Below, in pieces: positions 1 through 9,930 of a DNA stretch of 64,000 bases. The DNA is from Cristatella mucedo (lineage: Eukaryota > Bryozoa > Phylactolaemata > Cristatellidae): NCBI GenBank assembly GCA_009760855.2, contig WPIO01000074.1:1082501-1146500 (forward strand), written 5' to 3'. The notes beneath the pieces were generated by a model. It ran no database searches. It was not told the origin of the DNA and worked only from the letters and a program-made list of their open reading frames with translations. Both the position numbers and the translations under genes were made by a program. How positions within the stretch are numbered: position 1 is the first letter of the stretch; each line of letters begins with the position of its first letter.

Positions 1-370
1 ACTTATTTATTACTTATTATCGCTACTGACACGCTCTGCTATGGTTCTATTACGTACGTGTGGAAACGTGTGGAAACGGTTTTTAATTGGTTAAACTTAC
101 GTCGTAATGCAAGCGTCAGCTTCAACTCGCGCTTCTGGAACGCTTGCCCGGGCTCGTGGCAGAAGGCTCGCGGCGCTAATTTGACCCGAACGCCTTGCCC
201 CGCCCCGCCCCCCCGGCCTTCCGCGTGCATGCGTAACGCAAGTCCGTACCCGCGGCCGAGCCGGATCCTGGTAGTAGCCCTGCGGCTACGGTGCCAGTTC
301 CGGTGACGAAATCCCGCGCAGCAGCCGCCGACAGCCGCGTCGCTGAGTTGTTCCGGGTTGGTTCGCTCCC

Positions 371-376
371 TATAAG
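371..376 (+). promoter_or_regulatory. TATA box of secreted acidic protein gene, unit 1
   Basis: TATAAG is followed by a conserved GC-rich block (AAGCGGCGGCGCTCGGCAGC). The same arrangement occurs upstream of units 2 and 3. Transcription would start near 398-405, leaving a 5' UTR of about 185 nt before the ATG at 588. Confidence 0.6.
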
Positions 377-587
377 AAGCGGCGGCGCTCGGCAGCCGCC
401 ACAAGCAGAAGCCGGGAAGGACGGCGATCTGCGTCGTGCGACGCCGGGCAAAAGTATTTCGAACGCGACCGTGCTACGAGCGAGACTGTACGGTCAACCG
501 AGCTGAAAAATCGTCGCCTACGCATACTCGGACCAGGAGCGACGCACTTTGTAGCAACAGCAGCAGCACCAGCAGCCGCCGAGCTAA

Positions 588-1492
588 ATGACTCGCAACG
601 CGGCGCTAGCCGCGACCTTTCTGTGCATCGCGTTCGCTGCCGGTAAGGCCGCGCTGCCGCGAACCAAGCGCGCCCGGTTTTTCGGCCACGCGACCGCTTT
701 TCTTGCATTTTGAACGCGTGATTTCGCATTTTGGTTCGCTCGCCACGGCAGCGCCGGTCGTCCTGAGCACGAAGCCGGCGATGAAGAAATGGCGCGGCGG
801 CGGTTTATCGCTCCGCGGGAGCGCCGTGCAGCGCCGACGGCGTCCGCGCGCCTCAATCGCAGCGCTCGCGCGCGCGCCATCTTGCTTAAGATGCGGCGCC
901 GGCCGTGGAGGTAGAAGGCCGGCGCTCTCTCTCGTCGGGTGGCGTCGTCCCCGAAGCCGGCGCCCGCGGCGCAATTCCAGCCGACGCCGAGTCAGCGGTC
1001 GAGGCAGAAGCCGATGCGTCGAGGCGGTCAGCGGCGGCAGCAGCAGCCGCCGCAGCCGCCCTTTCGGACGAGACGCATTTTGGCGGCGCCGACTTGGCCG
1101 ACGCCGTCGACGGCGACGCTGGCGCCGACGGACGGCCGACGGACGACGTCAAAAGCGTCGACACCGACGACGAGGCCGTCGTCAAAGCTAGTAGCGATGA
1201 CCGTCTTGACGACAACGGAGCAGACGAGCCGCGGTCAGACGCCGACAGAGATTACGGCACGGCGTCGGCGCTAGAGAGCGCCGCCAGCGATAGCGCGAGC
1301 AGACGCGACGCTCACTTCCGATCGTTCGGCCGCTCGATCGACCGAGTACGCGGCGGTAGCGCTCCGCTCGGCGGTGCGCGATCGCGCGCGATCGCCTCAG
1401 AGCTGACGGGTCGCTCAGCTTATGCCGCCGCTGTCAAAGTGAGCGCTCCAGTAAAAGATCCCAAGAACGGATCGAAAGAGTTTACGCTCTGA
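588..1492 (+). CDS. Secreted acidic Ala/Asp-rich protein, copy 1 (two exons)
   Basis: Predicted exons are 588-642 and 891-1492, giving 218 residues. Exon 1 encodes a signal peptide (MTRNAALAATFLCIAFAA) and ends in phase 1 at a GTAAGG donor. The acceptor ends in CTTGCTTAAG, and the join makes a codon that keeps the frame open to the stop at 1492. The mature part is rich in Ala, Asp, Glu and Ser, has an Ala run near the middle and a DGRPTDDVKSV block shared with the other copies, and ends in APVKDPKNGSKEFTL. There is no membrane helix and almost no cysteine. The exon-1 length (55 nt), phase and C-terminus are matched by the copy at 9931, which is the main support for the model. The function is not recognised. 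Acidic secreted proteins of this kind occur in mineralised matrices and mucus, but that is only an analogy. The protein family has no name I can give. Confidence 0.75.
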
Positions 1493-1606
1493 CGATAAGC
1501 CGTTGATACGCACAATCGATGCGCTCATCCGGCCCGCCCCCCCCCCGATCCATGAATCCGCTCAGACGCGAGCTGTGCACGCATACTTGACGTGCGCTCG
1601 TTTGTA

Positions 1607-1612
1607 AATAAA
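1607..1612 (+). promoter_or_regulatory. Polyadenylation signal, unit 1
   Basis: AATAAA lies 115 nt after the stop codon at 1492. The homologous place in unit 3 (about 10838) reads AATACA, a weaker variant. Confidence 0.55.
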
Positions 1613-1751
1613 TTTACGATTGAAATGTGCAGTAGAAAAAACTAGACGCTCGCGAGATTCGTTCTTCGCGCGCTTATGAGTACTGGCGCAGCGCATGTTA
1701 GTACCAACCGCAGTGCAAGGCGTGCTTCCCTTACAGCATGTGCAACGCACC

Positions 1752-1752
<1 letters not shown>

Positions 1753-1812
<60 letters not shown>

Positions 1813-1946
1813 GGAGGGAGGGAGAGAAGGGGAGAGAGAGAGAGAAAGAGAGAAAGGGAGAAAAGAGAGAAAGAGGGAGAGAGGGGGAACGAGGGAGAGA
1901 GAGAGAGGGAGGGAGAGAGAGAAGGAGAGAGAGAGAAAGAGAGAAA

Positions 1947-2039
<93 letters not shown>

Positions 2040-2075
2040 GGAGAGAGAGAGAGAGAGAGAGAGAGAAGGAGAGAT
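1753..2075. repeat. (GA)n microsatellite, about 320 bp
   Basis: Nearly pure AG dinucleotides with scattered GGGA and AAAG interruptions. The flanks match unit 3 around 10960-11030, where the same place holds only GGAGAGGGAGAT. The tract therefore expanded in unit 1 after duplication. Long poly-Glu/Arg and Leu/Ser frames across it are artefacts. Confidence 0.95.
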
Positions 2076-2435
2076 AATTCCTGGTGGGTATCATTCAAGC
2101 GTCTTGTGTATTATTTCTACTAGTATTGCTACGTATAGCGATCAGGGTAGCTGCTTTATTTGGCCAGCAAGCCCTGGTTTTCTCGATCGCATTCTACTTA
2201 CCGATTATCATTTTCTTGGGCATCACGGAGTTTTTTGAATAGTATATTTATAGATGGCGCTTCGAGCAGTCCGCCATAACTGACTGATGTGGCATAAAAA
2301 ATGATTTGCATGGGATTCAGGAATGACCTGTTTGAGTTTACCTAACCCGCCTACATAAGACACTTATAGAGAAAATGAGATCAAGTCGCATACGCGCATT
2401 CAGCCGCACGTGACCACAAACTGTCCCGCGGTCTT

Positions 2436-2605
2436 AACCCGGGGCCTTTGCCCGTGGGTAGGGTCCTCGCTCTTCACGGTCCCCTCGGTCGCGAGTTCGA
2501 GTCCTGCAGCAGTAGCCGATCCCGAATTGACTGCGGTAAGTCACGGTCAAAGCCGTGAAGGCGTTTCTGTCGCTGCATAAAGGAAGCTGCTAAATCAGGT
2601 CACCT
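2436..2605 (+). mobile_element. SINE-1 (tRNA-derived), unit 1
   Basis: A tRNA-like head with a B-box (GCGAGTTCGAGTCCTG near 2491-2506) is followed by a body containing GCCGTGAAGGCGTTTCTGTCGCT and a tail AGCTGCTAAATCAGG. Related copies occur at 7206, 11140, 11670, 30455 and 30970 (minus). It lies inside the duplicated unit. Confidence 0.65.
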
Positions 2606-3230
2606 TTTCTTTTTTAATCGCACTGCCTTCGGCGGACGGCAATTGTTCATCCTCCTGCTCCGCCGAACCGATACTGAGTACTGCCTTCTCGACCTATGAA
2701 ACATTCTGCCGACTTCTCTGACTCCAATAGTTTTAGCTAAGCATCTAATCAGCCTCTTTAAATGTGACTTAAATTCTATTCTCAATCAACCTCTGATGGA
2801 GACATATTTATGTTTCTAATGAATGCAAATCGCTGCAGACCTGATATCACACCGTCTCATAACTTGACTGCGTAGTTTAGAAGAAGCTAAACGATCGCTT
2901 GTTCAGGACACAATTTTCTCGTTCCGTATGAGTTCTCTTTTTGCGTGGTCACGATGTCTAAAACTGTGCATGCCATAGCGAGGCAATTGACGCACTTCGT
3001 GTCCAGCGTACACACAGTGTCTAGCATCAGCCTTGGTCTTCTCTTTCATCGTCACGTATGAATTAGCTGGTAAAGCTAAGCATTTTAGAAAAATTGGATT
3101 AGTTAAAAAAGTGCATTGTCGACAGGGAAGCAAAATCATCACAAAAAAGATAATAAAAGAGATGCACATCGCCTATCAATGACGCCGGCGGCGCGTGTTG
3201 CCGCTTGATTCGCAAACTGGCCAGTTTATG
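2606..3230. other. Duplicated 3' flank of unit 1, no gene seen
   Basis: The segment aligns by eye with 7311-7790 (unit 2) and 11840-12270 (unit 3). Shared stretches include GAAGAAGCTAAACGATCGCTTG and CTAAAACTGTG. The three copies have different open frames, so it is probably non-coding. Confidence 0.55.
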
Positions 3231-3354
3231 GGTTGGACGTTCCAGCTACGGCCAGTGTTTGTGGACCAGTGGAGTTTATGGTGCTGCCGCCGGTTGATGG
3301 GCTATGCCAGTTACTGTGGAAATGGCTTATGACGGTGACTCACGGCCTGTTCAC

Positions 3355-3360
3355 TATAAG
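3355..3360 (+). promoter_or_regulatory. TATA box of unit 2 (pseudogene)
   Basis: TATAAGAAGCGGCGCTCGGC matches the promoter block of units 1 and 3. The upstream sequence 3185-3350 also resembles 8030-8260. Confidence 0.5.
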
Positions 3361-3559
3361 AAGCGGCGCTCGGCCGCCATTTGCAGAAGCCGAAAAGGAC
3401 GTCTGCGACGTGCGACGCCTGGAAAAAGTATACGGCGACAACCGTGCAAATAGCTCGATTCGGCAGTCACGCGAGCTGAATAGTCGTCACCGCATACTCG
3501 GACGTGGAGCGAGGCACAGCGAAGCAGCAGCTGCAGCTGCAGCAGTAGCCGCCGAGCTT

Positions 3560-4219
3560 GTAACTCGCAACGCAGCGCTAGTCGTGACCTTGCAATGGAT
3601 AGCGTTCGCTGCAGGTAAGGCCGCACTGCCGAACTAAGCACGGCCGGTTTCGGCGATTCGACCACTTCGGGCATTCATTTGACCACGATTGGATCTCGCC
3701 TGTCGGGTCGCGCTCTGCGGCAGCTCATCCGTCAGTTCGCATCCTCAGCGTGAAGCGGGAGGTGTATGAACTTCGCCCTGGCGCAGCGGATCACTCCGCG
3801 GCGACCGAGCGGCCGAGGATCCGAGCAGCGCATCGTGACGGACGGCATCCGCGCCCCTCAATCTCGGAGTTCGCGCGCGCGCGCTCTCGCCGCAGGTGCG
3901 GCGCCGACCGCACCGGGAGTAGAAGGCTCGCACTCGTCGGGGACGCAGCGTCGTCGGAGACGACTCGGTCTCCGGAGCCGATGCTAGCGTCGCAATCCCG
4001 GCCGACTCGGCTGAAGCCGACGCTCCAAACCGCTCAGCTGCCGCGGCCGCCGCTCGTTGCGGCGAGTCGAATACTGGCCGCTCCACGTTGGCTGACGACG
4101 ACGCCGTCGACAGCTACGCCGGCGCCAAGGCGGACGCCGCTGCCGACGACGGACGACCGACGGACGAGGTCAAAAGCGTGGGCACTGCCGACGACGACGC
4201 CGTCGCGGCGACGGAGTAG
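3560..4219 (+). pseudogene. Broken copy 2 of the secreted acidic protein gene
   Basis: Exon 1 (3560-3614) keeps its 55-nt length and the GTAAGG donor, but the ATG has become GTA and polar Gln-Trp residues interrupt the signal core. Exon 2 starts after CTCTCGCCGCAG at 3895. Its frame is shifted near 3935-3945, after which the family sequence (…DDGRPTDEVKSV…) continues in another frame. It ends at a TAG at 4217-4219, where homology to the other copies stops at the AT-rich insertion. The last third of the protein, including the conserved C-terminus, is gone. Loss of start, frame and 3' end all point to a dead gene. Confidence 0.75.
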
Positions 4220-4517
4220 TAGGCGGTTTGTCCCTATCGCAGCCTCTTTGCCCTCGAAGAGGAGCACTTTTTTTCTCCACCCGATCTCGCATCGGCTCGA
4301 TCTCATTGCAAAATGCTCCTCTTTGAGTGCGAGTCTACAATAGGGAAAAACCCTCGACTACTCACCAGTTGCAGATTCTACTGTTACTATATAAGAGTTA
4401 CAAATTTCTGCAAACTCTCATTACACAACAACTTGATAGATATTATAGTAAAATAATTTAATTTAAAGGATTTACTCGTTATTTATACAGGTGCCATTTT
4501 CATAAATTTCTAGAACG

Positions 4518-5106
4518 TTGCTTAGAAGAAAAGGAGAAACAGTAAGTAGTTGGAAAAAACGAGTTCAAAATATATTCAATAATTATTCTACACATAGAAT
4601 TGCTACACCGACTAATGTTAAAGAACTCAGCGAATTTGTTACAAAGTATACTTTTTTAGAAGATAACACTTATTTGTTTGATAAAATTTATAGAGTTTAT
4701 AGCTTTGATTATCTGCTACAAAAAAGTTATTTCTAAAGCTATTTGTTGGAGAAAATGTTTAGTACAAGAACACATCAAACAATGTGAAGAAAAAGGAAGT
4801 TCTGACATTAGAAAAATGAATTGGGTTAAGAAATATAAGAAAATTCTTTCGATTAATTCAAAATTAGAAAATGAAGAATATAACCGTTGTGATCATATCA
4901 CTAGTGAATGCATTTGTGGTAATGATATAGTTTCATGGAAGACTATAAATGATTATGAAGAAGAACTTAAAGAATTCGGTGATCCAGAGATTAAAGTAAC
5001 AGATTATGATATTGAAATTGAAAATAGTAGTGGTAGCTGTGATTGTATGTTTCCAGGTTGTCATCATACTCCTCCTTATAGACCAGGTACAAATCCTCGG
5101 AAGTAA
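4518..5106 (+). pseudogene. Virus-like ORF of unknown function, frame-shifted
   Basis: Two overlapping frames (4518-4736 and 4678-5106) look like one Lys/Glu/Asn-rich gene broken by a shift near 4700-4736. The second part is acidic and has Cys pairs (CDHITSECICG and SGSCDCMFPGCHH) that could bind a metal. No domain is recognised. It lies just upstream of the membrane-protein ORF, with a 24-nt gap to its ATG. Confidence 0.45.
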
Positions 5107-5130
5107 TTCCAAGTAATATAGGGACAGGAC

Positions 5131-5553
5131 ATGTCAGATCTACGAAGTAAGTATGCTAATGACAGATATAACAAAATACTTTTAGAAAACGAACGAGTTG
5201 GAGGTTGCATAACTAAATTAATACGTAGTATATATTGTTTTCAATTTGTAAGTATTCTATTAACTCTTGCAATTACTATAACTAGTACATATGTACAAAA
5301 ATATGAGGATCTTTCTCATACAGCTACTGTTTTAGGTGGAGTAACAACAATGTTAATATTAGTTGAAAGTACAATATCACAAATTGATATAAGAAAAAGA
5401 TCTACTCTTCAAGCAAATCTTAACTTAGTTTCAAAGATTGTTGATGCTTTAGATGATGACGAAATAACTAAAGAAGAATTCAATGAAATACTTATTGATC
5501 TGTTAGAAAATACAAGTGAATCTAAATCTTTATCACTTGCAACTTCTCTCTAA
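5131..5553 (+). CDS. Small two-transmembrane protein, SLATT-like layout
   Basis: 140 residues, open from ATG to TAA. A charged N-terminal helix (about 1-28) is followed by two hydrophobic segments (about 34-56 and 68-84) joined by a short loop, then a long soluble helical part with an acidic stretch (DALDDDEITKEEF). This layout resembles SLATT/DUF4231-type two-helix membrane proteins, which occur in bacteria and some large DNA viruses. The resemblance is of layout only and was not tested. It is the only intact ORF of this size in the insertion. Its 3' end overlaps the convergent integrase remnant by about 30 nt. Confidence 0.5.
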   Translation: MSDLRSKYANDRYNKILLENERVGGCITKLIRSIYCFQFVSILLTLAITITSTYVQKYEDLSHTATVLGGVTTMLILVESTISQIDIRKRSTLQANLNLVSKIVDALDDDEITKEEFNEILIDLLENTSESKSLSLATSL

Positions 5554-6392
5554 CAAAACTTCTTTTAAAATCATTTACCCAAAAACGCGACGGCTGTTCT
5601 TGCAATACCATTATTCTATCAATGGCATTTTTAGTTAAACTCCATATCGGATCTGTAGCTCTTCTCCTTTTTTCATCTTCTCCTTCACCTGGTTCTAATA
5701 AATATCTAACAGTTGTCCCAAGTTCTAATAACTTTTCTTGTTCTCCAACTTTTCTATGGTATTTTGGTTTCTCTAGTTTTATTATTTCTTTTTCATTGCT
5801 TTAACAGGTTTTTCATCAGTTGCTTTTGTAATACTATTATTTAGATAATCAATAGTCTTTGGTAAATTACAAATCCACTCTTTGTTTCTAGCATAATCTC
5901 CTTTATTAATAATTTTAATTTCTTTTTCATATTGTGCAATAAATGCTCTCTCAGCTACTGTTCTATTCATTCTTTTAACTAATGCAACACTCTTTGTACT
6001 AGTACCTTCTATAATACGTGTTTCATGTCTTCATTTCATTAGCAAACTCTCCCTTAAACTCTGATCCTGGATCTACTGTCATTTTTCTTGGCCATTTCAA
6101 AGGTTCTTTACTATAAATATTTATTATTGCTTGTGTTACTTCTTTGGAAGACTTTTTGTAAGTGGTCTTGAATCTTTATATCTACTAGCAACATCAATAA
6201 AACTCAAAGCATATTTATATTCAGAATCATCAGGCATATACAAAATGTCTGCTTGATGATTTTTATTAGGTTCAACAATATTAAAGAAATCTTGTGGAAT
6301 ATCTTTAGGTCTTGGTTTGAAAACTTGACTTATATCTGAGTCAGGATTGAATTTACCTTCTTTTTTCTTTCATTTAGAGTTAAAAATGACAT
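5522..6392 (-). pseudogene. Retroviral-type (rve, DDE) integrase of the virus-like element, broken
   Basis: Read on the minus strand, pieces in different frames give the parts of a DDE integrase in order. A first catalytic Asp lies in HQADILYMPDDS (about 6215-6250), followed by FIDVASRYKDSRPL. The second Asp lies in VDPGSEFKGEF (about 6045-6080) and a Glu follows in NRTVAERAF (about 5945-5970). A C-terminal SH3-like segment lies around 5590-5680. The frame is broken at least near 6365, 6160 and 6030. This protein class catalyses element integration in Polintons and retroelements. No restored reading is given. Confidence 0.65.
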
Positions 6393-6407
6393 CTTATAGA
6401 GATTAGA

Positions 6408-6653
6408 AATATTTTGTGATATATATTTAAATACATTTAGTAAAATCGAATACCTTGAATCCGGTCATCCTTATTGTAAACCACCAAAAATAAAGAGACC
6501 AAAACAAAAATATAAAATACATTGTGATGTCTGTGATAAAGATATGAATGAAACAGAATTTGACTCTAGTCTTATGCGTAATGATACAAGTATAATTTGT
6601 TCTTACTGTAACATAAATTCTAATTCATTTAAAAAAGAGAGACAAACTAAATG
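6408..6653 (+). CDS. CxxC zinc-ribbon ORF in the virus-like element
   Basis: The frame is open from just after a stop at about 6400 to TGA at 6653, with no ATG near its start. Two CxxC pairs (HCDVCDK and IICSYCN) about 25 residues apart suggest a zinc ribbon. It follows a basic KPPKIKRPKQKYK segment. It is divergent from the integrase. It could be a remnant of a longer gene. Confidence 0.4.
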
Positions 6654-6679
6654 ATATTCATTAGTTAAGAAACACTTAA

Positions 6680-6861
6680 AGGATGTTGCTCTACTTCTTG
6701 TTTACATCATTGTTTAGACCGTGAAGCTATTTGTGTTATTTCAAAACTATTCCCACTTGCCAAAGGCAAGCGTAAAGCAACAAAGTTACAAGAATTAATA
6801 GTGTTAATAGTTCATTTATACTTTTCAGGAGGCTACATAACTAACCAAGAGGTTTACCTTT
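6680..6861 (+). CDS. Short Cys-rich ORF remnant in the virus-like element
   Basis: A plus-strand frame ending at TAA (6859-6861) encodes a Cys/His-rich start (CCSTSCLHHCL) and a hydrophobic helix-like end. It lacks an obvious ATG and family. Its end overlaps the convergent minus-strand ORF. Confidence 0.3.
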
Positions 6862-7205
6862 AAATTTCCAAGATTGTCAATGAAGTAATATTCAGTCAGT
6901 AATGGAGTAAAATAAGCATAATACTTTAAGTCAACACCACGTCGAGAAATAATTATAGCTCTTACATCACCAGATACAACTGTTGTATCACTACTAGGTC
7001 TAAGAAATACACAATTAGATGCTCCAACATCCATAATATTGAATATCATTATTGGTGGAGCTGTTTTATTTGTCCACGAATAAGGGGTTGATCGATTTAA
7101 AATTGAATTCTCAGAATTAGGATTCATTGAGATGGATATTACTTCTGTAATTTTTTAACTGTTTTGTCTACATAATTCTTTGTTGCAACATCACTAGGAT
7201 TAACA
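6825..7205 (-). pseudogene. Fiber-like structural protein fragment
   Basis: The main frame 6825-7127 encodes 100 residues predicted to be beta-rich. Just upstream in another frame (7140-7205) is NPSDVATKNYVDKTVKKL. The DVATKKYVD-type motif is well known in phage and virus tail-fiber proteins and in some Polinton-like elements. The element appears cut here, because host SINE sequence begins right after 7205. Both the frame change and the truncation indicate decay. Confidence 0.45.
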
Positions 7206-7310
7206 GGATCTGCAGCAGTAGCCGATTCTGAATTGACCGCGGTAAGTGGCGTTCATAGCCGTGAAGGCTTTTCTGTCGCTACGTAAATGAAGCAGCTAAA
7301 TCAGGGTTCA
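7206..7310 (+). mobile_element. SINE-1, 5'-truncated by the virus-like insertion
   Basis: The sequence starts at TCTGCAGCAGTAGCCGATTC, which matches unit 1 from about 2505, and ends AAGCAGCTAAATCAGGG. The head with the B-box is missing because the insertion junction lies here. Confidence 0.6.
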
Positions 7311-8454
7311 TCTTTTAAAATCTCGGTGACTTGGTGAACGGAAATTGTTCGTCCTCCTGCTCCGCCCTACCGATACTGACTACTGCCTTATCTAGCTCTG
7401 GATCGTTCCACTCACTTGTTCGCCTTCATCAGTTTGGGCGAGCCTTATCTCGATTCAAGTCTAATGGATACCGTTCGATCCATTTGCATGTTTCCAATGC
7501 CTTCAACTCATGCAGACCAAATGTCGCTACACCTCCAAGCTGGACGGCGTATTGAAGAAGCTAAAAGATCGCTTGCTTATGGAACTAATCCATCGTTCTG
7601 TGTGACCTTTCCTTTCGCGTGGTCATGAGCGCTAAAACTGTGGACGCCACAAGAAGAAAATCGGCACGCGCTTCATCCATCCAGCGTATATACAGTGCCT
7701 AGTATATAAGCCTTGGTTTTCATTTTCATCGTCATTTGTCGAGGAGCTGGCGAAACTAAGCAGTTTTAAAAAGCGAATTTTAGCTCAAAGACTACTATTG
7801 ACTATGGAAGCACTAGCACACGGGATCGGAAAATCGTTGCGAATTGCCTATCCTCGATGTAAGACAAATACAGAGTGCCTCCTCCCCCCCCTTAAATATT
7901 AGGAGCCCGCGCTAATGTATTGCTTCGTTATTATATATGTTTATTATTATTGTATTTACCATCGTATTCCTGACGCACGGTCCGATGGCGTTTACAGGCT
8001 TGCATATATTTGCTATTATATTCCTGAAGTATGGTCCGATAGCGTTTGAAGGCTTGCTATTCGCACGATGCCCAGTTTATGGCATTTCCGTTCGCATTGT
8101 CACCAGACAATCGCCGTTTTATGTTTGCTAAGGTCAATGTATTTGTACCGTTATTGCTGCAATGGCCAGTGTATGCCCCAGCGTAGTTTACGGTGCTTCG
8201 GTGGATATACGGGCTATGCCAGTTTCTTGGAGAATGATTTATGAGGGTAAGTCCAGGCCTGCAGATTCGATGTACTTTGAAAGCCAGCGCAGGGGTGGCA
8301 GCTTTGTTGGGGAGCGATGCAGGCTCCCGTAAGAGTACGCGTCTTTGTGAGCCCGCTTTAGGCGTTCTTCTTGTTGTCGCGTGCGTGCATTCGTTGGAGC
8401 GTTAAACTGCAGCATTGAAATTTGGCTTCCAGTTGTTCAATCACGAAGTGGTTA
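7311..8454. other. Duplicated flank of unit 2, no gene seen
   Basis: 7311-7790 matches the 3' flanks of units 1 and 3. 7930-8060 holds a short repeated segment (GGTCCGATGGCGTTT / GGTCCGATAGCGTTT). 8030-8260 resembles the upstream flank 3185-3350 (GGGCTATGCCAGTT shared). Open frames are not conserved between copies. Confidence 0.5.
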
Positions 8455-8612
8455 AGATGCTTATACATTTCTATATTTTATTGGCCCTGAGGTGTCTGAA
8501 TTTTTAAGATGCTTAAATATTTCTATATTATGCTGGTCCAGAGATGTCTGCATTTTTAAGATGCCTGAGTATTTCTAAATTACATTGGTCCTGATATGTC
8601 TGCATTTCTAAT
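8455..8612. repeat. About 59-bp tandem repeat, 3 copies
   Basis: The unit contains AAGATGCTTATACATTTCTA and GGTCCTGATATGTCTGCATT, repeated three times with substitutions. Confidence 0.6.
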
Positions 8613-9059
8613 GGACCGTTTATTTCGCACTCCGTTTTCCGGTGCGAGTTTGCATGAGATGCATACGGGTTCTTGCTCCGAAAGAAACTCTTTTGCATTC
8701 ACTCGTCAATCAGTAGAATTCACCGTGTAGAAGGAAGGTCGCTGAAAACTGCGTAGATTCCAGCTTTCAGCAGCATACGTATACATAGTGCGAATACGTA
8801 GTGTACGCCAGGGTATAGGGCCGGCCATTTGCCGGCCATTTGCTAGGAGCGTAAGCCGCCGGACGGTCGCTGACGTAGCAGAGTAAGTGATTGGTAGTAA
8901 TGCCAGTAGTGTTGACCGCAAGGGAAACATCGACGCGCAGCCAGCCGATTCTGAACGCTGTTCGGCAGCGTTTCAGTTTTCGCTGGCCAGATCTTGGCAC
9001 TCTAAACTCTAGGCACCCCTCTAGCGTCTCCGCTGGCTGCTTTTCGCAAAGACTCGCGT

Positions 9060-9172
9060 AGCGTTCTCTAATAATGCAGCAAATGTAAAGCGCTTAGGGA
9101 GAGAGATTAAGTTCTCCGAGGGTGCTTTATCGAGTGAATTATTATTATTATTATTATTATTACAATAACAAC
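9060..9172 (+). mobile_element. LINE-A 3' tail fragment
   Basis: GCAAATGTAAAGCGCTTAGG, an AGAGATTAAGTTCTC motif and GAGGGTGCTTTATCGAGTG are followed by (ATT)n. This is the common 3' end of the LINE-A family seen many times in this window. Confidence 0.75.
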
Positions 9173-9810
9173 ATCGCCGTTTCGACCCTGGGGGCATAGG
9201 GGTCAGGCGCTTACTGCTCAAGTTCTGCTCACGTCATGCCATCCATCGAGTCGCGAAGCCGGCGGACTTTGTTACCTTCTGCAAGTGGGGCGACGTCGGC
9301 GCAAAGGCGCTTCTACCGCTGCGTAAATAAGGCGGTTGAATCGGCCGTCGATCGGTCCACGTTTGCTGCCAGCTGGGCGATACATTTCAGTGGCGCCAGG
9401 CGCTGCCCGACCGCGATTGGCTCAGTCGCATCCGGTGCAAGCGGAAGTCCAGCGGAAGCGTCGAATTCCGACGAAAGCGGCGCCCGCACCGCATACGCGT
9501 CCGCCGAGAGCGAACGAAGCGACGGCGTCAAGCGGACGACGGCGTCGCTTCGACTCGAGCGTCCGGAACGCTCGATCGGAATTATCGCTCCGGCGCCAAG
9601 ATCGCGGCGCTCGCTCGCTCTGCTCCGACGCCTCGTTCTCGGCGCGACCTGCCGCGTGCGCGAGCGATGCGATCATTCGCACCGGCCGCCGCCGAGCCTC
9701 AGCCCCGAGGTCTTGGCCCCGCGGCTCCGGCGCCGTTTCGGTGACGCAATCCCGCGCGGCGGCCGCCGGCCGTCGCGCGTCGCTGAGTTGTTCCGGGTTG
9801 GTTCGCTCCT

Positions 9811-9816
9811 CATAAG
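9811..9816 (+). promoter_or_regulatory. TATA-like box of secreted acidic protein gene, unit 3
   Basis: CATAAG replaces the TATAAG of units 1 and 2 at the same distance from the conserved GC-rich block. The promoter block from TTGTTCCGGGTTGGTTCGCTC onward is otherwise nearly identical to unit 1. Confidence 0.5.
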
Positions 9817-9930
9817 AAGCGGCGGCGCTCGGCAGCCGCCACATGCAGGAGCCGGGAAGGACGGCGATCTGCGTCGCGCGACGCCGGGCGAAAGGATCTC
9901 GAGCTGCAGCCGCAGCAGCCACCGAGCTAA

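Larger units (their letters stand above)
4220..7205. mobile_element. AT-rich virus-like insertion, Polinton/Maverick-like remnant
   Basis: Base composition changes sharply from GC-rich to about 70 percent AT. Homology to the gene unit stops near 4220 and resumes inside the SINE at about 7206. The insert carries closely packed intron-less ORFs on both strands: a degraded integrase, a two-helix membrane protein, a CxxC zinc-ribbon ORF and a fiber-like fragment. Integrase plus structural-type genes is the pattern of Polinton/Maverick or related integrated DNA viruses. No polymerase B, packaging ATPase or major capsid gene is visible, so this is a fragment. Terminal inverted repeats were not identified; the GAGGAGCA and TGCTCCTC pair at 4258-4319 is only a short internal inverted pair. 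Confidence 0.6.

Noticed and set aside
1642-2238. Long Leu/Ser and Arg/Glu open frames
   Set aside because: They are translations of the GA microsatellite in several frames and have no gene features.
2490-2560. tRNA genes at the tRNA-like heads
   Set aside because: The B-box is present but the cloverleaf is incomplete and the unit recurs with a conserved body, so these are SINEs.
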